DNA of 64,000 nt from Steinernema hermaphroditum (taxonomy: Eukaryota > Nematoda > Chromadorea > Rhabditida > Steinernematidae), in the NCBI GenBank assembly GCA_030435675.1, contig CM059621.1, positions 6,510,001 to 6,574,000 of the forward strand. Direction: 5' to 3'. Within the stretch, counting starts at the first letter, position 1. Every line of letters begins with the position of its first letter. The notes under the pieces are model-generated. The model was not told the origin of the DNA. It did no database searches and saw nothing but the letters and a program-made list of their open reading frames with translations. Both the position numbers and the translations under genes were made by a program. Shown here one piece after another: positions 1-16,379 of this stretch.

Positions 1-3000
1 TCTTGCAAAGGCAAATGTGCAACGTTAAGATCTGGCTACCAAATTCTGATAAGCTCCCAGTTTAAGTGCTGAAGCATTTAACGCGATAAATATCGATGAT
101 TACCTTAAATTGTACTTAATTATCCTAAGAAAGTGCAAAGTTTGAAATCGAACTACATTTTTTATGCTCACACTTGCTTCCTAGCTCTGTTAGAAAATAA
201 TGGCAAGCAGATATAGTCACAAAAAGTTCACTAACGTATGGTTGTCGTTGGACACTGACGAAGAAGGCTCGTTCTGCTGAAGAGAGATTCGTATTTCCAG
301 GGGGCAGCGTAAGGAGAAAATAAAAAACGGACAAGAGGATTGATGATAATGGGCAAAAAAGCTGATGAAGGAATGATCGACTAAGCCACTTATCGAGATT
401 ACATCTTTGAAAGCATTTTGTCTAAGAGACGCATTAGTTTACGAAAACAAAAGACGGCGACGGGGAAAACAACGACGTGAAAGTATCAAAGTAACAGACT
501 TCGATCGAAAGCACCCAGCCGAGGAACAGGTTGGCGCCTTATCTTAGTGCGCCATCAGCAGAATTGGCGACTTCCCCATTTTCGATTTCACGTTTCGTAC
601 ACTTCTAGGAGTGTAAACAATGCTCAAGAGGAGAGTAACTTACGTCTTGCCTCGATTTCCGCTTACAGAAGAGAAGCATGGTCACGTCTTCGGCACCTCC
701 ACCATCGAACGGCGACTCGATTTTGCGGCACACGTGTTTTGCGACGAAGAGCACAAAAAGTGATGCTGTAAAACATGAATTTTGGTGAATAATTAGCACA
801 TCGAGACGGCACGAAGCGCTCGTTCTGAGGACAAAAACAATGCGAGTTGCGAAATTGGGCGAAGAGGCGGCGGATGAAAGCGATTAATGCATAAATTGAG
901 CAATGCCGTCAGTGGACGCGAGGATAGAAGACGCTTTGGAGGGAACGTTACGTTGTTGCGTACGTGTGTGAACAAGGGTGCATTGGAGAAGTACATCGAG
1001 CGATGATGACCCGTTATGGGTTTTTGAAAGGGTTTAGAGTCATATTGGAGACTTTCAGAAGTCATAGAATTCATGTCACTTAAATTCATATTTTAAAACT
1101 AAAATTCTAAAGTGAAATTCTGAAAATAGATTGAATGCAGCAAAGATCGTAGATCATTATGGAGCCTTAGCCAATAGTCAGAAAATATCTTAATTGATAG
1201 TCGGATTTTGAATCGTCGAAGCGTTTTTGCTGAGCCTGTTCAGTTGGTTTTAGTGACACCAAAAGGCACTAATTTTGGCGTTTATCTGACCACAGGGTTC
1301 GATTGCTTCAAGGAAATGTTGTCACAATCGTGTATTGGAGCACGTTACTTGCCAATAGTTGCAGAAGTAGTATGATCACTAAATGGCAGACGTCAATAAA
1401 ATGACACATTTACAACGAAAAGTCTCATCCGACATCCCGACAGCTTCTTAAGTGATCGCGCTTGTCAGCTTGTCAGCTGGAGTCTCTTTTTTAATTTTTT
1501 TTCTTTTTTTTCTAACAAGGGAAGTACAAAAATTTTCCTATGCCGTTCGGCTGAAATTTGACATGGAGATTGATGTAGCAGGGGGTAGCAAAACCTGTGA
1601 AATCGTTTTGATCATTTAGGACATGGCAGGCATAGTTTCCCCATTGTGGCAGAGAAATACAATATAAATGTAGCTCTATTGGAGATAATTTTGTTCAGCA
1701 ACTCATGGCAGGCTCGATGCTTTTTCGGCCCTTCGATCATCCGTGGAAAACAAAGAGACAATGGAAACCACAGTGGCTTCACGTAAATTTTCCGAGAAGC
1801 TGATTTCACCATCGTGTTGCGCAATTCTTAAAGCACGGAGTGGTCCTACTTTCGGAACTGTCCCGCGTCGGATAGCAAAATTCATACGCTGTTTTTGATC
1901 TATTTATTCTTATTCCTTAAACATCGGGGCATCCTCTGCATTGCTTTATTCATATTCGATCACATAGAGATGGAAATTATTTGTAAACCCAAGTAAGACT
2001 ACTTAGAAAATTTTGTCTTCGGTCATTGAGTCACAATTAACTCCATTGACTTTTTTTCTCCGATGACGTAAAAGCGCCGATGTTTGCTTGATTCTCTCCT
2101 TCGACGAGGCGTTCATTTCGTAGGCTTTATGGCTGTTTTTAGGCGTCTGTCGTCTGGTTCTCATTTAGTCCGTTATTGCATGGACGCTGTAGATTAGCTC
2201 TGGAAAAGTTTCTGTGCGGATCTTGAGCTATCATAAGGGGGAAGATCATGAATTTCGTTCTTTGTAATACTGAAAGGAGTTCAAATTGAAAAGAAAAAGC
2301 ACCGGAGAAAGCAATCAACATTTATTTCGACAAATTGTGAGTGAGTTACTTCTACAGTGCCAACCTTAAGCTATAAGAAGCAATATCCAATGAGTACTTG
2401 TCGAGTCAAAAAAGCCGAGTCATCAAATCGACTCGAAGTGCCAATCCTACATTAAGGATTATTGTAAAACCGTTTGAAATAAGATGCTTAGCGACGCAAC
2501 TTCATCATAAGGACTTTTACCGTACCCACTAGAAATCTTCTCTTTTTTCAGCATTTCTTCCCAACATACAACGTCACATGATCACATGTTGCTTTTCTCC
2601 AACATCCCGTCTTTCACCCATCCCTCTTTTCTGACATCTCCGACCACTATGACTAATGCCCGATATGATTTGTGCTCCCGCCATGCCTCCCCTGCCTCCT
2701 TCTTAGCCGGCCTCCCCAACCTTGTCCCCCGAGGGACGTCCGAATCAATCAATCCGAGGTCGGTCCGTCTCCACGGCGGCGATGGCGTCACAAAACGCAT
2801 CGAATGTCCGCATAAATCAGCGTGCAAAATGAGTTTTTGTATGAATTTTGGCGTCCACTTTCCGGCGCCCTCAAGGAGGGCCGCGGCGGCCTCCTTCGTT
2901 TGCGGCGCCTCTGGCACTGAGTCGCAGAATGTGATCGCGGGATTGCGCGATAAATTATCCGCAAACAATTAGGCGCTGTGCCAGTTGCGAGCCGAGGGCT

Positions 3001-3083
3001 GAGAGTTTAAGTGAAGTTCGTCCGAGATTCGTCGACCGGTCAGAGGCACTTCGTTCAAGACGCGGCGCTCGGCTTCTGAGGCG
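1..3083. other. Intergenic, upstream of the ligand-gated channel gene
   Basis: I found no gene with recognisable homology here. Most of the stretch is AT-rich with scattered short open frames. From about 2640 to 3060 the base composition turns GC-rich and both strands stay open for about 128 codons; neither translation resembles a known family, so I read this as the GC-rich promoter and 5' leader region of the channel gene that starts at 3084. Confidence 0.4.
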
Positions 3084-6000
3084 ATGCTCCGGATCTTCGT
3101 TGGAGTTGTCCTGTTCACTTGCAGTTTGGTGTCGTCTCAGTCTCTAGGTGAGTGGTGCCAACAGAAGTAGCTATTGAACTGAATGAAATGCACATATGTT
3201 GAGTGGAATGTATCAATGAAATGAAATCTTTGTATACTCCAACCGATTTCTTAAGTTTATTCGTGCATGGAATGATAACGTTAGTGGCCTGAATTTTTTA
3301 ATTTTGGAGGAGACCTCCTGTACGCTTATAAAATTTTGTGTTTCTTGTCCCATTTACTGGCTCGCTCTTACCTTATACGTGCACCGTATCATCCTTTATT
3401 GCATAATTATGATTGAATTTGTGACGATTTTTACTTTTGTTCGATCCTGCTGAATGTTTACACTCATCGCAGCCCTAGTCTCTCTTCAAGATGTTGGATG
3501 TATACAATTGTCGGTTGCCCTGTGATGTCTCTTCTCCCTAATAATAGACGATTTATTGGAGGCCTGTTCACCTCAAGAAATTCATCTAAGAAAAGCGAAC
3601 TTTATTGGTCCGAAAGCTTCGAAAATCGATTTTTTGCCGTACCGTGCCATGCACATTTGCAGGCAGAGGATAATCCTAATCCTCCGAGATTCCAACTATT
3701 TTTATCATTCAGGATTTGAGGCATGTAGTATTATGTATGCGTAGATTTTGTGTCACTTTATGGCATTGATAATTGCGTTTGTTTGGTCCATTCGCTTATT
3801 GGGTTTCAGAACAGCAGATGAGGAATAATAATGAGTATGATAATAATCGTATTTTAATGCTAAGAAGTATATTTTGTGCTCTTTTCTTTTTGCTTTTTTT
3901 ATCGTATTTTTTATCTGATCGTATTTTACAAGGGTTCCAGTTGAGCGATTGGACCAGTAGAAAACATAAAATTCCTATGTGTACAGAACCATTCAACACC
4001 AAACTAGCCACTTTTTAAAATTTATTTATTTAATAAATATATAATGCATATAATGCTGCATATGATATAACGATGTATTGGCCACCTAATCAGGTTCTAA
4101 TCTACGTTTCTCAAAATATGATAATTGTTACACCAAAATTTACTTTTTGGGCTTTTATTTAGAAGTTCATGGCGGTTTTCTGAAATAATAACCTACTGTG
4201 CATCCCGTAATTTCAGCAAATACATCAGGGCCATCGTCACAGCTCACCAAATATCTCATGTGGAAACACGAAAGAAATTCCCCACCGGACAGCCTAATCG
4301 AAATCAAGTATGAGATCGAACTTGTCCATATTGTACATATTGATGAACTCAAACAGAGAATGAACGCCCTCGTTTACGTCGTTGAGGTAAGTGGGGCGAA
4401 AATATGGTCTGAAGATGACTAGCAACTACAATCGAATCCAATAATTGTATCACAAGTCAGCTTAGATTTATTGAAGGTTCATTTCACGAGAATGGCTTGT
4501 TCCTATTTGCAGGAATGGAAAGACCACACTCTCAGCTGGAACCCTTCCAAATTCGGAAACATCACCCAAACGTGGCTGCCGATCGAATCCGTGTGGATCC
4601 CCGATCTCATCGTTTTCAACATGTTGGTGCGACATTTCGTCTAACTTTCCTAGCCCACTTTGCCTTTTCAGGCTCGAGTACCAGAACCTCCTGGAGAACA
4701 TCCGCTCTCCGATGCTGATCCACTCGAGCGGCCGCGTCGTGCGCTCTTATCCGGCACTTTACTCGATTATGTGCCCAATTAGCGTCGCGTCGTTTCCTTT
4801 CGACGACCAGCAGTGTGCCCTCGAGGTTCGATCATATGGCTCATAAAATGCTAAGAAATGCCGATTTAGATAGCTAGCTGGGGCTATGGCGAGGACAAGC
4901 TCATCATAAGCGTGACGTCCAACAACCATCTTCCTCACTATTCACCAAATGAAGAGTGGGCGCTAAAGGTGGGTCTTACGACGTTGCTTACGGGTGTCTA
5001 AAGGCCATCAAGAGCGCTTGGGTCGTTGATTAAGTACATAAATTGCCGGATGAATGTGATTTGATCTCTTTGAGGGGAATTGAGAGGTCAATTCGAGGTA
5101 ACGACATGTCGTTTACGTGTCAAAGAAACGAGTTTAGCAAAGTGGCCAGTTGTAAAAAAGAGCCAATCGAATCGTTCAAACGAAACTCTGGTGGCTCACT
5201 TGGAAAACTCTTTATATTCGCTTTAGATAAATCTCGCATAATGGAGTAGATAAGGACAGTTTTGGAGTCATATTGTCCTCAGCACCCAAAGAGTAAATCA
5301 CGTAAGATGTCCACAAGAAACGCATAGGCAGTTTTAAAAACAGATACACTCGACAGTGAAGAGCACGCATTCCGACAGCGCCTTCAGGGACTTGGCGTTG
5401 AGGTCTTACATCTGCAATCGGGGATTCATAACACTACCGTATCCACCACTTGAAAGAGACCCCTGGAAACGGAAGCCTCTTAGAGATCCCTAAAAGCCTT
5501 AAAACTTCGTCAATTTCTTAAGATTTGATAAAAGAAGGGATAGTCTTCTGTTAGGGTTGGGCGGAAGTCACAAATGTCACGCCTTTAACTTCGAAGTGCT
5601 TACTAACTACAAGGATTGTTCCTTTGTGATGTTCAACCCGGAATGGTCTCATCCGAGTTCGTTTCTGTGTGTCCTTAAGGTGGTTCTTGGGTTCATTAGA
5701 TCAAGAGGGGAGATAGAGAGAGAGACCACCCGGTTGCTCGCCCGAGCGCCGACTACCGTCTTGGGTGTCTCTTCGTGGCATCAATTCAGTGCTTTCCGAC
5801 GACTATGTAGAGTCACCATTGAGAGACGACTGATTTGGGACATTTGAATTCTAAACAGATGAACATTCTAAACATTCTTTATTCAGAACGTCGGGATCGA
5901 AAGGACGAGCTTCGTCCACGAAAGCACCTCCGTCTCGGAAGTCAGATTTGTGATCTCCGTGAGCAGAAAACCACTTCACTACGTGATCAACTTGGTGCTG

Positions 6001-6610
6001 CCCAGCTATATCATTTGCGCTCTTTCGGTGGCTGGACTGTTCGCGAGGTTTTCCACTCGTCATGAAAGACAGGCACGTCCACCACTCGATATTCAACCTA
6101 CATATCACTGCTTTAGGAACGGTTCACCCTAGGAGTAACTTCAATTCTTACTATGGCGGTCTTGAGTTTGGTGGTGTCGGAAAAGGTTCCTCACAGTTCG
6201 CAACACGTCCCACTGTTGTGTAGGCTTGAAGAGCTGCTTCAGAGCCTAAAGACCTCGTTTCAGTGCAATTCTTCCTCTTCAATATCATAATCGTCACATC
6301 GGCCACCATCGTCACCTGGCCGGTCATGCACATCTACGGCAAGGGATTCCGCTCCCGAGTACCTCGTCCATCTCCCTGGCTTCTAAAACTGTTCCTCCTG
6401 GACAAGACCACTTACCAGCCCGTACCCATGCCATCTTCGCTGGGCATCTCCCAGGAGTTCCAGGAACGCCAGAAGCTCTCCGAGTTGTGGAGTCGCATCG
6501 CCCGACGCCTCGACTACCTTCTCTCCTCCTTCTTTCTCGTTCTCATCTCGATTCCGACTCTCTCCATGTTCTTCCAATGCGCCGAACGGATACGTGCTCC
6601 AGAGATGTAA
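3084..6610 (+). CDS. Cys-loop ligand-gated ion channel subunit (nAChR-like, cation type)
   Basis: Eight exons: 3084-3147, 4217-4386, 4513-4622, 4672-4825, 4870-4968, 5887-6072, 6117-6219 and 6264-6610, giving 410 residues with all phases consistent. The start gives a signal peptide (MLRIFVGVVLFTCSLVSS). The extracellular domain carries the loop with Trp-Lys-Asp and the signature CPISVASFPFDDQQC, two Cys 14 apart, at about 149-163. M1 lies near 231-253 after RKPLHYV. M2 starts ERFTLGVTSIL, with Glu at -1', Leu at 9' and Glu at 20', which by family rules favours cation selectivity. M3 is about 296-318 and M4 about 378-400, with a short M3-M4 loop. Loop C has no adjacent Cys pair, so this is a non-alpha type subunit. 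The role is a plasma-membrane pentameric receptor; the ligand cannot be read from sequence. The M1-M2 intron (6073-6116) starts with GC instead of GT. Confidence 0.93.
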
Positions 6611-6906
6611 CCTGCCGTCGCCATTTATCCTTTGTTTTCTTCGCTTGTTATGGGTACTTTATGAAAAAAAAAACCGTTTTGGTGCGGCCGAGGTGATGAG
6701 GAGGTGACGACATGAGATCTCGTGGAAAACCTGGATCTGGAAACTTTCAAACAAAAAGCAAATCGGCCTGGGCAGCAAATCGGCCTGCGGCAGCGCACTT
6801 TTGTGTCTAGACAGACTCGGTTGTGTCCTGTCTCTTCGTGTGCATATAATGGCATTCTGCGGATAGACCGTTCCGTGGATTGGTTGCGCACGATTCTCTG
6901 CAGCTT
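6611..6906. other. Short intergenic spacer
   Basis: About 300 bases separate the channel stop codon from the start of the Lys/Ser-rich protein on the same strand. I see nothing specific in it beyond an A-tract near 6664. The spacing is larger than the roughly 100 bp typical of nematode operons, so co-transcription is not indicated. Confidence 0.4.
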
Positions 6907-8337
6907 ATGTGGTCGTTGTTGAGCGTCTTTCTCGTTAGTTTCTGCTCTGTTGCCTTCGTCATTGTTGGATGCAACCACAGAAGCCGACGACTTGTCAGCT
7001 TCAGGTCTACGGGAGCGGCGAAGAAAGGAGATGCGAAGGGTAAGACCGCAGCAAATACGCAGCGCGATGATAAATGTGAGTATTTTTTTTTTCGTACCCT
7101 TTGTACTTGATGTTTGTTTTTTTAGCTGCGAAATCGGGGAAATCTGGAAAGAGGAAGAGGAAAAGACCTCCACCTGGGAAACCTCACGGGACTGCAATCG
7201 TTTACTCGCAGCCGCAAGTGCCCGAAAATTCGCAGCGCTCTCAAAAGTCGGAAAAGAATACCGAACGATTGAAGCGATCCAGGAGAAGCGTCAACGTGAA
7301 GGAAACCAGCAACGATACGAGTGCGAAACAGCAGAAGTCACTGCAATCGAAGCACTCCAGTAAATCAGGAAAGAAATCTAAGCGGTCGAAACGATCGAAG
7401 CGACACGCGCCAGATGGAATGAGCCCGTTCGAGAAGTCCTCGTTGTCGAAGAAAAGTGTCAAGGAGACGAGCAGCGGAATGAGTGCGGAACAGCAGCTGT
7501 AAGCAAAAGCATTTTCTGATGTCTATAAAGCTTTTTTTTTTGAATGCAGTGCCTGGGACAAGATACAACGAACGAAAGGACTTCTTGTGGCTCCTGGGGC
7601 AAGTGGTGATGCCGTAGTGGGGGTAGGTTCGCAGACCATATGTGTGATCCATTCCGACCGAGATCATTTCCCTGAATCAGGTTGTCTTTGCTAATCTGCA
7701 TGTTCACATTTGCTTGTCGCAAGACCATTGAATGATCGGGGGAAATGATCTCCGATGATGGACCGGATTGGTGGACTCTTCGTTCTAGGACAGGCCTGTC
7801 TTGCCAACACTGACTTCGAGCGGAAAGGAAGGGGCAAGCTCAGCTTCGCAAAAAAACTCGAAAGCTTCATCTTCCAGATCGAAAAAGTGGATTTGTATTC
7901 TTGTTCAACGGAAATTAATGTGTATCTTCAGGAAGAAAGCCCGTTCACATCGTTCGTCGTCGAAGAGTACTACTGGGAAAGTAGAATCATCAAAATCTAC
8001 CCAAAGGTAGATGCATATTTCAAGCTTTATGAAAACCTTATTCTTTAGTGCCTCTGTTAATAAAGACCCGATGACTTTGGGGTTGGAAGATTGGCGGCTA
8101 ATAGAACCATCGAAACAAAGGAAGGAGAGCAATTCGACCTCGAAGAAGAAGAATAGCAGCAAAAAGAAACCATCGGATGCAAAGGAATCTGAGTCGACGA
8201 AGTCGGTGAAGCCGTACGGTGCAGGGGACCCGTCAAAAGCCAATAACCCGAAATCTAAAAGGAAAGTGCTGCAGAAGGATTTGGAAGCGAAGGGACAGAA
8301 GTTGAAAGAATCGTGTAAGAAGCTGTTGAAGCTGTGA
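6907..8337 (+). CDS. Lys/Ser-rich single-pass membrane protein, function unknown
   Basis: Six exons in one consistent phase series: 6907-7075, 7126-7498, 7550-7622, 7789-7886, 7932-8006 and 8049-8337, giving 358 residues. The N-terminus (MWSLLSVFLVSFCSVAFVIV) is a signal peptide or signal anchor. It is followed by a very basic, Ser-rich low-complexity tail with repeated KSGK, KRSKRSK and SSKS runs. One less simple block begins LAWDKIQRTKGLLVAP. I do not recognise the family. The middle is the weak point: the third exon stays open past 7622 to about 7691, and the 166-bp intron 7623-7788 holds an SH3-like coding trace. An alternative or decayed exon is therefore possible. The two Lys-rich exons after it are joined by 45- and 42-bp introns with good signals. 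Confidence 0.6.
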
Positions 8338-8455
8338 GACTGGTTTGTGTATGACGCCGTAAACCGTAACTAAATCTCGTTTTCTTTTGCACAAATAGTT
8401 CTTCAAACAAAATAGGGGATATTTCAGATCATAGTGGGGGTTCAAAGACATTCTA

Positions 8456-11220
<2,765 letters not shown>

Positions 11221-13689
11221 CCTGAAGAGTGAACGAGAAGTGGCGAGCCAACTACGATAGGCGGTGCAGTGCGCTGCCCGGCTACCGTATCCCGGTGGTG
11301 GAAGGAAGCGGCGACGGGATATGTGGGCGGATCCCGGGCGCGCGCGCGAAAACAACTCTCGCGCGAGGTAAACGATACTCATGAAGAATTCATGCGTGCG
11401 CACCTCGAGGAGGCCGCGAGGGAGCGCGGCAGAAGCGCCAGTTCGCCTTCGCGCGCATATTTGATGTTCGCGCTTGAGTGGCCGCGAAGTGAGCCATGCC
11501 GAGAAGCACAAGTGTTTAGGGGATTAGCACCGATCGGAAGTGGATGAGAGCCGCTTATTAGGGGTGACAGAGTGGTGAGGGGTCAGGATTAGATACCGTT
11601 ACATAACACTGTAGGCATCAGTTAGCTACACAATTGATCAATGCCGAAATGAAATCAAAATGGGGTTTCAAGATTAAGAGCATCATGCTTGCAGTTCGGG
11701 CTTCATTTGTATAGATAGAACGGTTACTTTTGTATAAAATGAAAAGTGATGGGAGGCACTATCTTGACCAATTTTGATTTCGGATGTATCCTTCGGGATG
11801 CTAACATTAAAAGGTGCCATTTGACTGAGACCACGAACCCGGAAACAGATTTTGTGGCACTATCCTATCCTACCTCTGTTATAGTAATTGTTCACGAAGT
11901 TGATTGCCTTCAAAGAGAAATGTGTGTTTTAGAGGTGAAAGAGGGGCGCCACTCATGCTTGACGTACATTGATTACTATTTGTGCGTGGAATCTTCAATA
12001 TTACACGCGTTTCATCTATAGAGGAATCATTTCCAACGGTTTCCGTGAAAGAACAAAGACCGTTTGCCTGCTGAAGCGGAAAGAAGCTTAGCTTATGCGT
12101 TTTTTGCTTAAATTCTCTTTTTCAATCAGTCCCCACATGCTCAAATACGAGCTTATAAACATGTTTTTGCAGCACTACTTTGTTTTCGGGTTGAAGCCGT
12201 GAGAAAGGTTTGTTTTCCTGTTGGCTGTTAGCATAAATTGGATTTTTTTGTGCAAAACGACCGTAATGTGGCAAAGGAAAAAAGTGGACTAATGTGTGCC
12301 ATGCGAAGGGACTATCTTGGCGATAGATATCTATTGTGTTGAGTCAAGTGAAACGCTGAATTGGTTAACTCTTAGTGTACGGTAACGCTCATAATTCGCG
12401 ATGAGCGAAAGATAGAAAAAGGATAAGGAAGATTTCTAAAGATTGAGATCGGAAATTCAAAGCGCGACAACGAAAACATAGCTCTGTTGTTTCCTGGAAA
12501 CCTGTGTTTACACTTTTTTTTTGTGGGGTGGGAACGATCTTGTGCTTGAATGCGCAAGTCCTCCTTGAACGAGAATTCCACTTATTGCATATCTTGCATG
12601 GTGTCCTTTCCTATGTTTATGGGCTACTGTTTGCACGATAAGAACTGTTGACCCCGCTTCATCTCCTGTTATGAACATGCATCGTAGACTATTGGTTGAT
12701 TTTCTCTAGCGAATCTTAAAAAATTCCTTATTCTCTGATGTCATAGTGAGAGATGATCGAACACCTATTATTATGAAACCTTGATTACTCCCTACAGAAT
12801 ATGCATTCCTAAATTCCTTCGAAATTGTAAATTCGATCACAAAAAACGTTTTGTTCAATTACTCGTTTTCTCACATCTTTCATGTGGCATTCTCAACGTG
12901 CTTGTCGATTCACAGTCGATCGAACAAAACTACACCCTTTTATCGATAGCTTTATTAAACCGCAATTACTATCTGCTTCACTGCAAACGTTGGAATCATC
13001 GCGTACTAGCAGAGCGTTGAAATTTTTTAGCACTTAATACGATAGTGTAGGGTAGATCCCCAGTCAATCTAGGATCCCACGAAATTGATATAAGAGCTTT
13101 TGTTCAATTAGTGAATTTTCCCACATTTTTCATATTTTTACATTCCCAAGATTCTTGATTTTTGATTTGCTGTGTCAGGCAGTCTAGATCTAACGTTTTT
13201 GACTTTTAACACAGCCTTCCATTTCAATTTAAAATGAATTTCAGTCCACCGGACCAAAGAATAAACAGCGTTTTTCATCGCTACCTTAAGAAGGAATTTC
13301 AACCTGTAACCGTGAAGGAATCGAGCCGAAATTCGACTTGATTCGGCCAGGGTGTCCAGTTTTTTGATGTTCTGTTTTTTAATTTCGGTTTCGGAAGATC
13401 AGTCATGACTCAAGTCACAGTCACAGAGTTTCAGTCACGCACAATCTTTGGCGCCTCTTCTTCCTAATAACGAATTTCTGTCCATAACATATCTTCGGGT
13501 TTTCTTCAATTTTTTTTGCGGTAGATTATAATAGTAATACCCCACTTTCTTGTTACCGTACTTTATACATTTGCCAAGTGTGATTTGCATTGAACATCGG
13601 CAAAATTTTGTTCTTGTGACCCCCTACAACCACTAAAAGTGCAACCCTATCTCCTCCCTCCTATCGGCTGTCAAGTGTCACTAAAGCGC

Positions 13690-14130
13690 TAACATCATTA
13701 TTACAATCATCTTCCTGCGCGCGCGCGATTAGCCCTCCCTCCTCCTTCTCAAACGGCGCACCACATTGCGTGTCTCGGGCTCTCAGCCAATTAGTCAACG
13801 ATATGGTGCGCGAGAGCGATAATTAATTGCGTCGTCGAGACGGGCGCGGAGTGGATCGTCGCCAATCCACTCCTAATCGACCTCCCCCCCCAGCTCCATA
13901 TGTCAGCGGCTTTAGTGCGAAATTGTGAAAAGACGATCCTGTGCAGGAGTCAGGTGCGGCGACACGCGACTTGCTTTCATCTCGGCGGCATCTGCCTAAT
14001 GGCGACGCAAACATTACGCAATGCATATGTAAATACACGGCGGGATTAAGCGGGCCAATCCACTCAGCGCGCGGATTAGCCGCCGAGGCGGCGCCCTTGC
14101 GTCGCCCTCGACATGGATAGGGATGTTAAT
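13690..14130. promoter_or_regulatory. GC-rich island, possible distal regulatory element
   Basis: This block stands out from AT-rich flanks by many CG dinucleotides, a CGCGCGCG run near 13718 and several ATTAATTA/TAATTA cores (for example near 13820). It encodes nothing recognisable on either strand. It lies about 2.7 kb upstream of the zinc-finger gene start. Confidence 0.3.
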
Positions 14131-15235
14131 GAAACATCAAAAAGGAACTGTCCTCTGCGGGGATGAGACATTTTATGAGTGCAAAAAGTGAATTCTGTGC
14201 CGCGGCACGGGAATTAATAGTCGCGTGGAATTAAAAAAGAGAATAACTAGACACATATTTTGGAAGGGTATAATTTGTGGAGAGATGAGGCGTGGGCATC
14301 GAGGTGCTCGGAGGTGACGTAGATAGCGCGAGCTTCTCCTTCCGTCCACGCGGAGGAGTTTTGTTTTTTGGGTCAATGAGTTGCCATGCTTAAAATAGCC
14401 CTATTCTGACAATATAGAGGGAAGGGCTAAGGCATAAGTCGTGAGCTCAAATCTCGCGGTTCCTTCTTCCGGCTGCAGAAGTTCCTAGAAGGTAGAAAAT
14501 AGCACGTCACAGACGGAAGTATCATCGCCGAACAAAAGGACAAAAGGTAATCTTTCCGAAATGATGCGCACGTGAAATTCAGCGGCGCTTTCTGCAATTA
14601 TAGGGATATGCTATAGAAATACAAAGATAGCCTTCAGGAAAAGTCGATTTCTATCGGGTGGGTTTTCTCTTGGATGCGGTCAAGAAGTGACTTCATGCCG
14701 ATCCTGCAACGTCACAAATGGGTGTATCTGCGCACTTGGAAAACAGTGACCAGAGTGGTCGTTCTTGGAACGGCGATGAATAGGGGTATGCGAATAGAAA
14801 ACATGGATGCAACTTGTCAACATTGTTGTTTGTGACCGTTGAATGGTTTACGCGATTTGGGAGTTGCTGATGCGTCACTTTTCACAAAACATCGGAAATA
14901 TTTGAATGGGCTTAGCCGCTCAGGTTCGCCGAACGTCGCGTGGGTATCCGAGAAAATGTGGGGTTAATGTCGTTGAGGGGAACACTGATCCCTGGCCACG
15001 ATGACGGTGATGAACGCATCTCCTTTTGACGTAGGAAAACTGGTAACTCTCGGAAACTACCATCCAGTGAAATGTCGATTAGGCTTTTGATGGGTGTATG
15101 AAAGCGAAATTATGCTAGCAAAGATTCCAGGTTTGGTGCAAGGAAGAAACCACATCGATATTAAGTTGTAATTAACATTACATTAATCATGATGAAATGA
15201 AAAATGATATGTTATCAAAGCCGTTCGATGATACG

Positions 15236-15480
15236 TTTCTATCAATCTCACTCGTGATCTCCCCAAGGTGAATCCAAAAACCCTTAATAAAAGAAGCCTC
15301 CTTGTAGGCGAAGACTTGTTCAGTTCCCTTTTCCAAACTTATACAAAGTCGATGCATGGAACTGAATTGCACATTTGGGACATAAACTATTACTTTTCCA
15401 TCGATCTCACTCTTGATCTCCCTAATGTAAGTCCAAAAACTGCTAATATTGAAAACTCCTTGTAAATGAAGACTTGATCA
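15236..15480. repeat. Direct repeat, two diverged copies
   Basis: About 85 bases at 15236-15325 recur at 15396-15480 in the same orientation. Shared words include CAATCTCACTC/CGATCTCACTC, TGATCTCCC and GTCCAAAAAC/ATCCAAAAAC. The copies are clearly diverged, so the duplication is old. Confidence 0.6.
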
Positions 15481-16379
15481 AAGTCAGTATATCGAACTAA
15501 ATCTTCATGACAAGTAACAGCCAGCTGTTAAGATCAAGAAACGGCAGCTGTTTCGCACTTGGAAAACAAAAATTGTCTGCTACAAATTGTAGTAGGGTCA
15601 GGGATAGCTACGGCCTATTAATTACGACTTGTCTTTGATCTCATAGGACAATATAAATGTGCTCTTGTTGTACAAAAATGCACAGCGAAACCCTCTCTCA
15701 CGCATTTCAAAATTATGTATTTATAAGATGGTATCTCTGCTCTGTCTTTTTGAAAAACATCACCGAAAATGATAGACCAACTAGGTTAGGCTACAAGGTT
15801 AAAGAAGTGTCTTCTCTTCTGTCTTTCAAACCATTGCAGACAGTAGAAATCAGTCTCAACCAATGAAAACAGACGGAATAATTCTGCCGAGCAGACCTGT
15901 CTGAAATCCGTCGGTTTCCCACCACCCCACACTGATTCGTACCACAAAATGGCCGAACTGTCCGGTAGACAGTCACATAGTTCTCCATATATAAGGTTTT
16001 TCGCTTGATATTCTATTGTTCCATGCCATTTGTAGCACGATTTTATAGTTTCTTACGTGGACACTACTCTAAACATTTCATCCAAATCCAAAAATAGAAA
16101 AATCTATAATAAGCAACTAGTGGGAACCGTCTTCATGCTGCTCCTTGCTACTTGATCGACCGAATGAGCTAATGAGACTCCCATTAATTGTTCTTCTTGT
16201 GAAGGCAGTACTCTGATTCATGGCAAAGCAGAAGTAAAAATAACCCTTCGGCATAAAAATAGTCGAGAAAGTGCTATCGTAAAGCGCTCGTCTGTTGCAT
16301 TTCGAAGTTTTCGACATTTGACGTCAGCCTCTTTATGACCGAAGATGTCATCTCGATAAGGAACCGCTGTCCTCAATTG

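Noticed and set aside
2582..2972. Long overlapping open frames on both strands, 128 codons each
   Set aside because: GC-rich composition alone lowers stop frequency. Neither translation shows a motif, signal peptide or splice-supported continuation.
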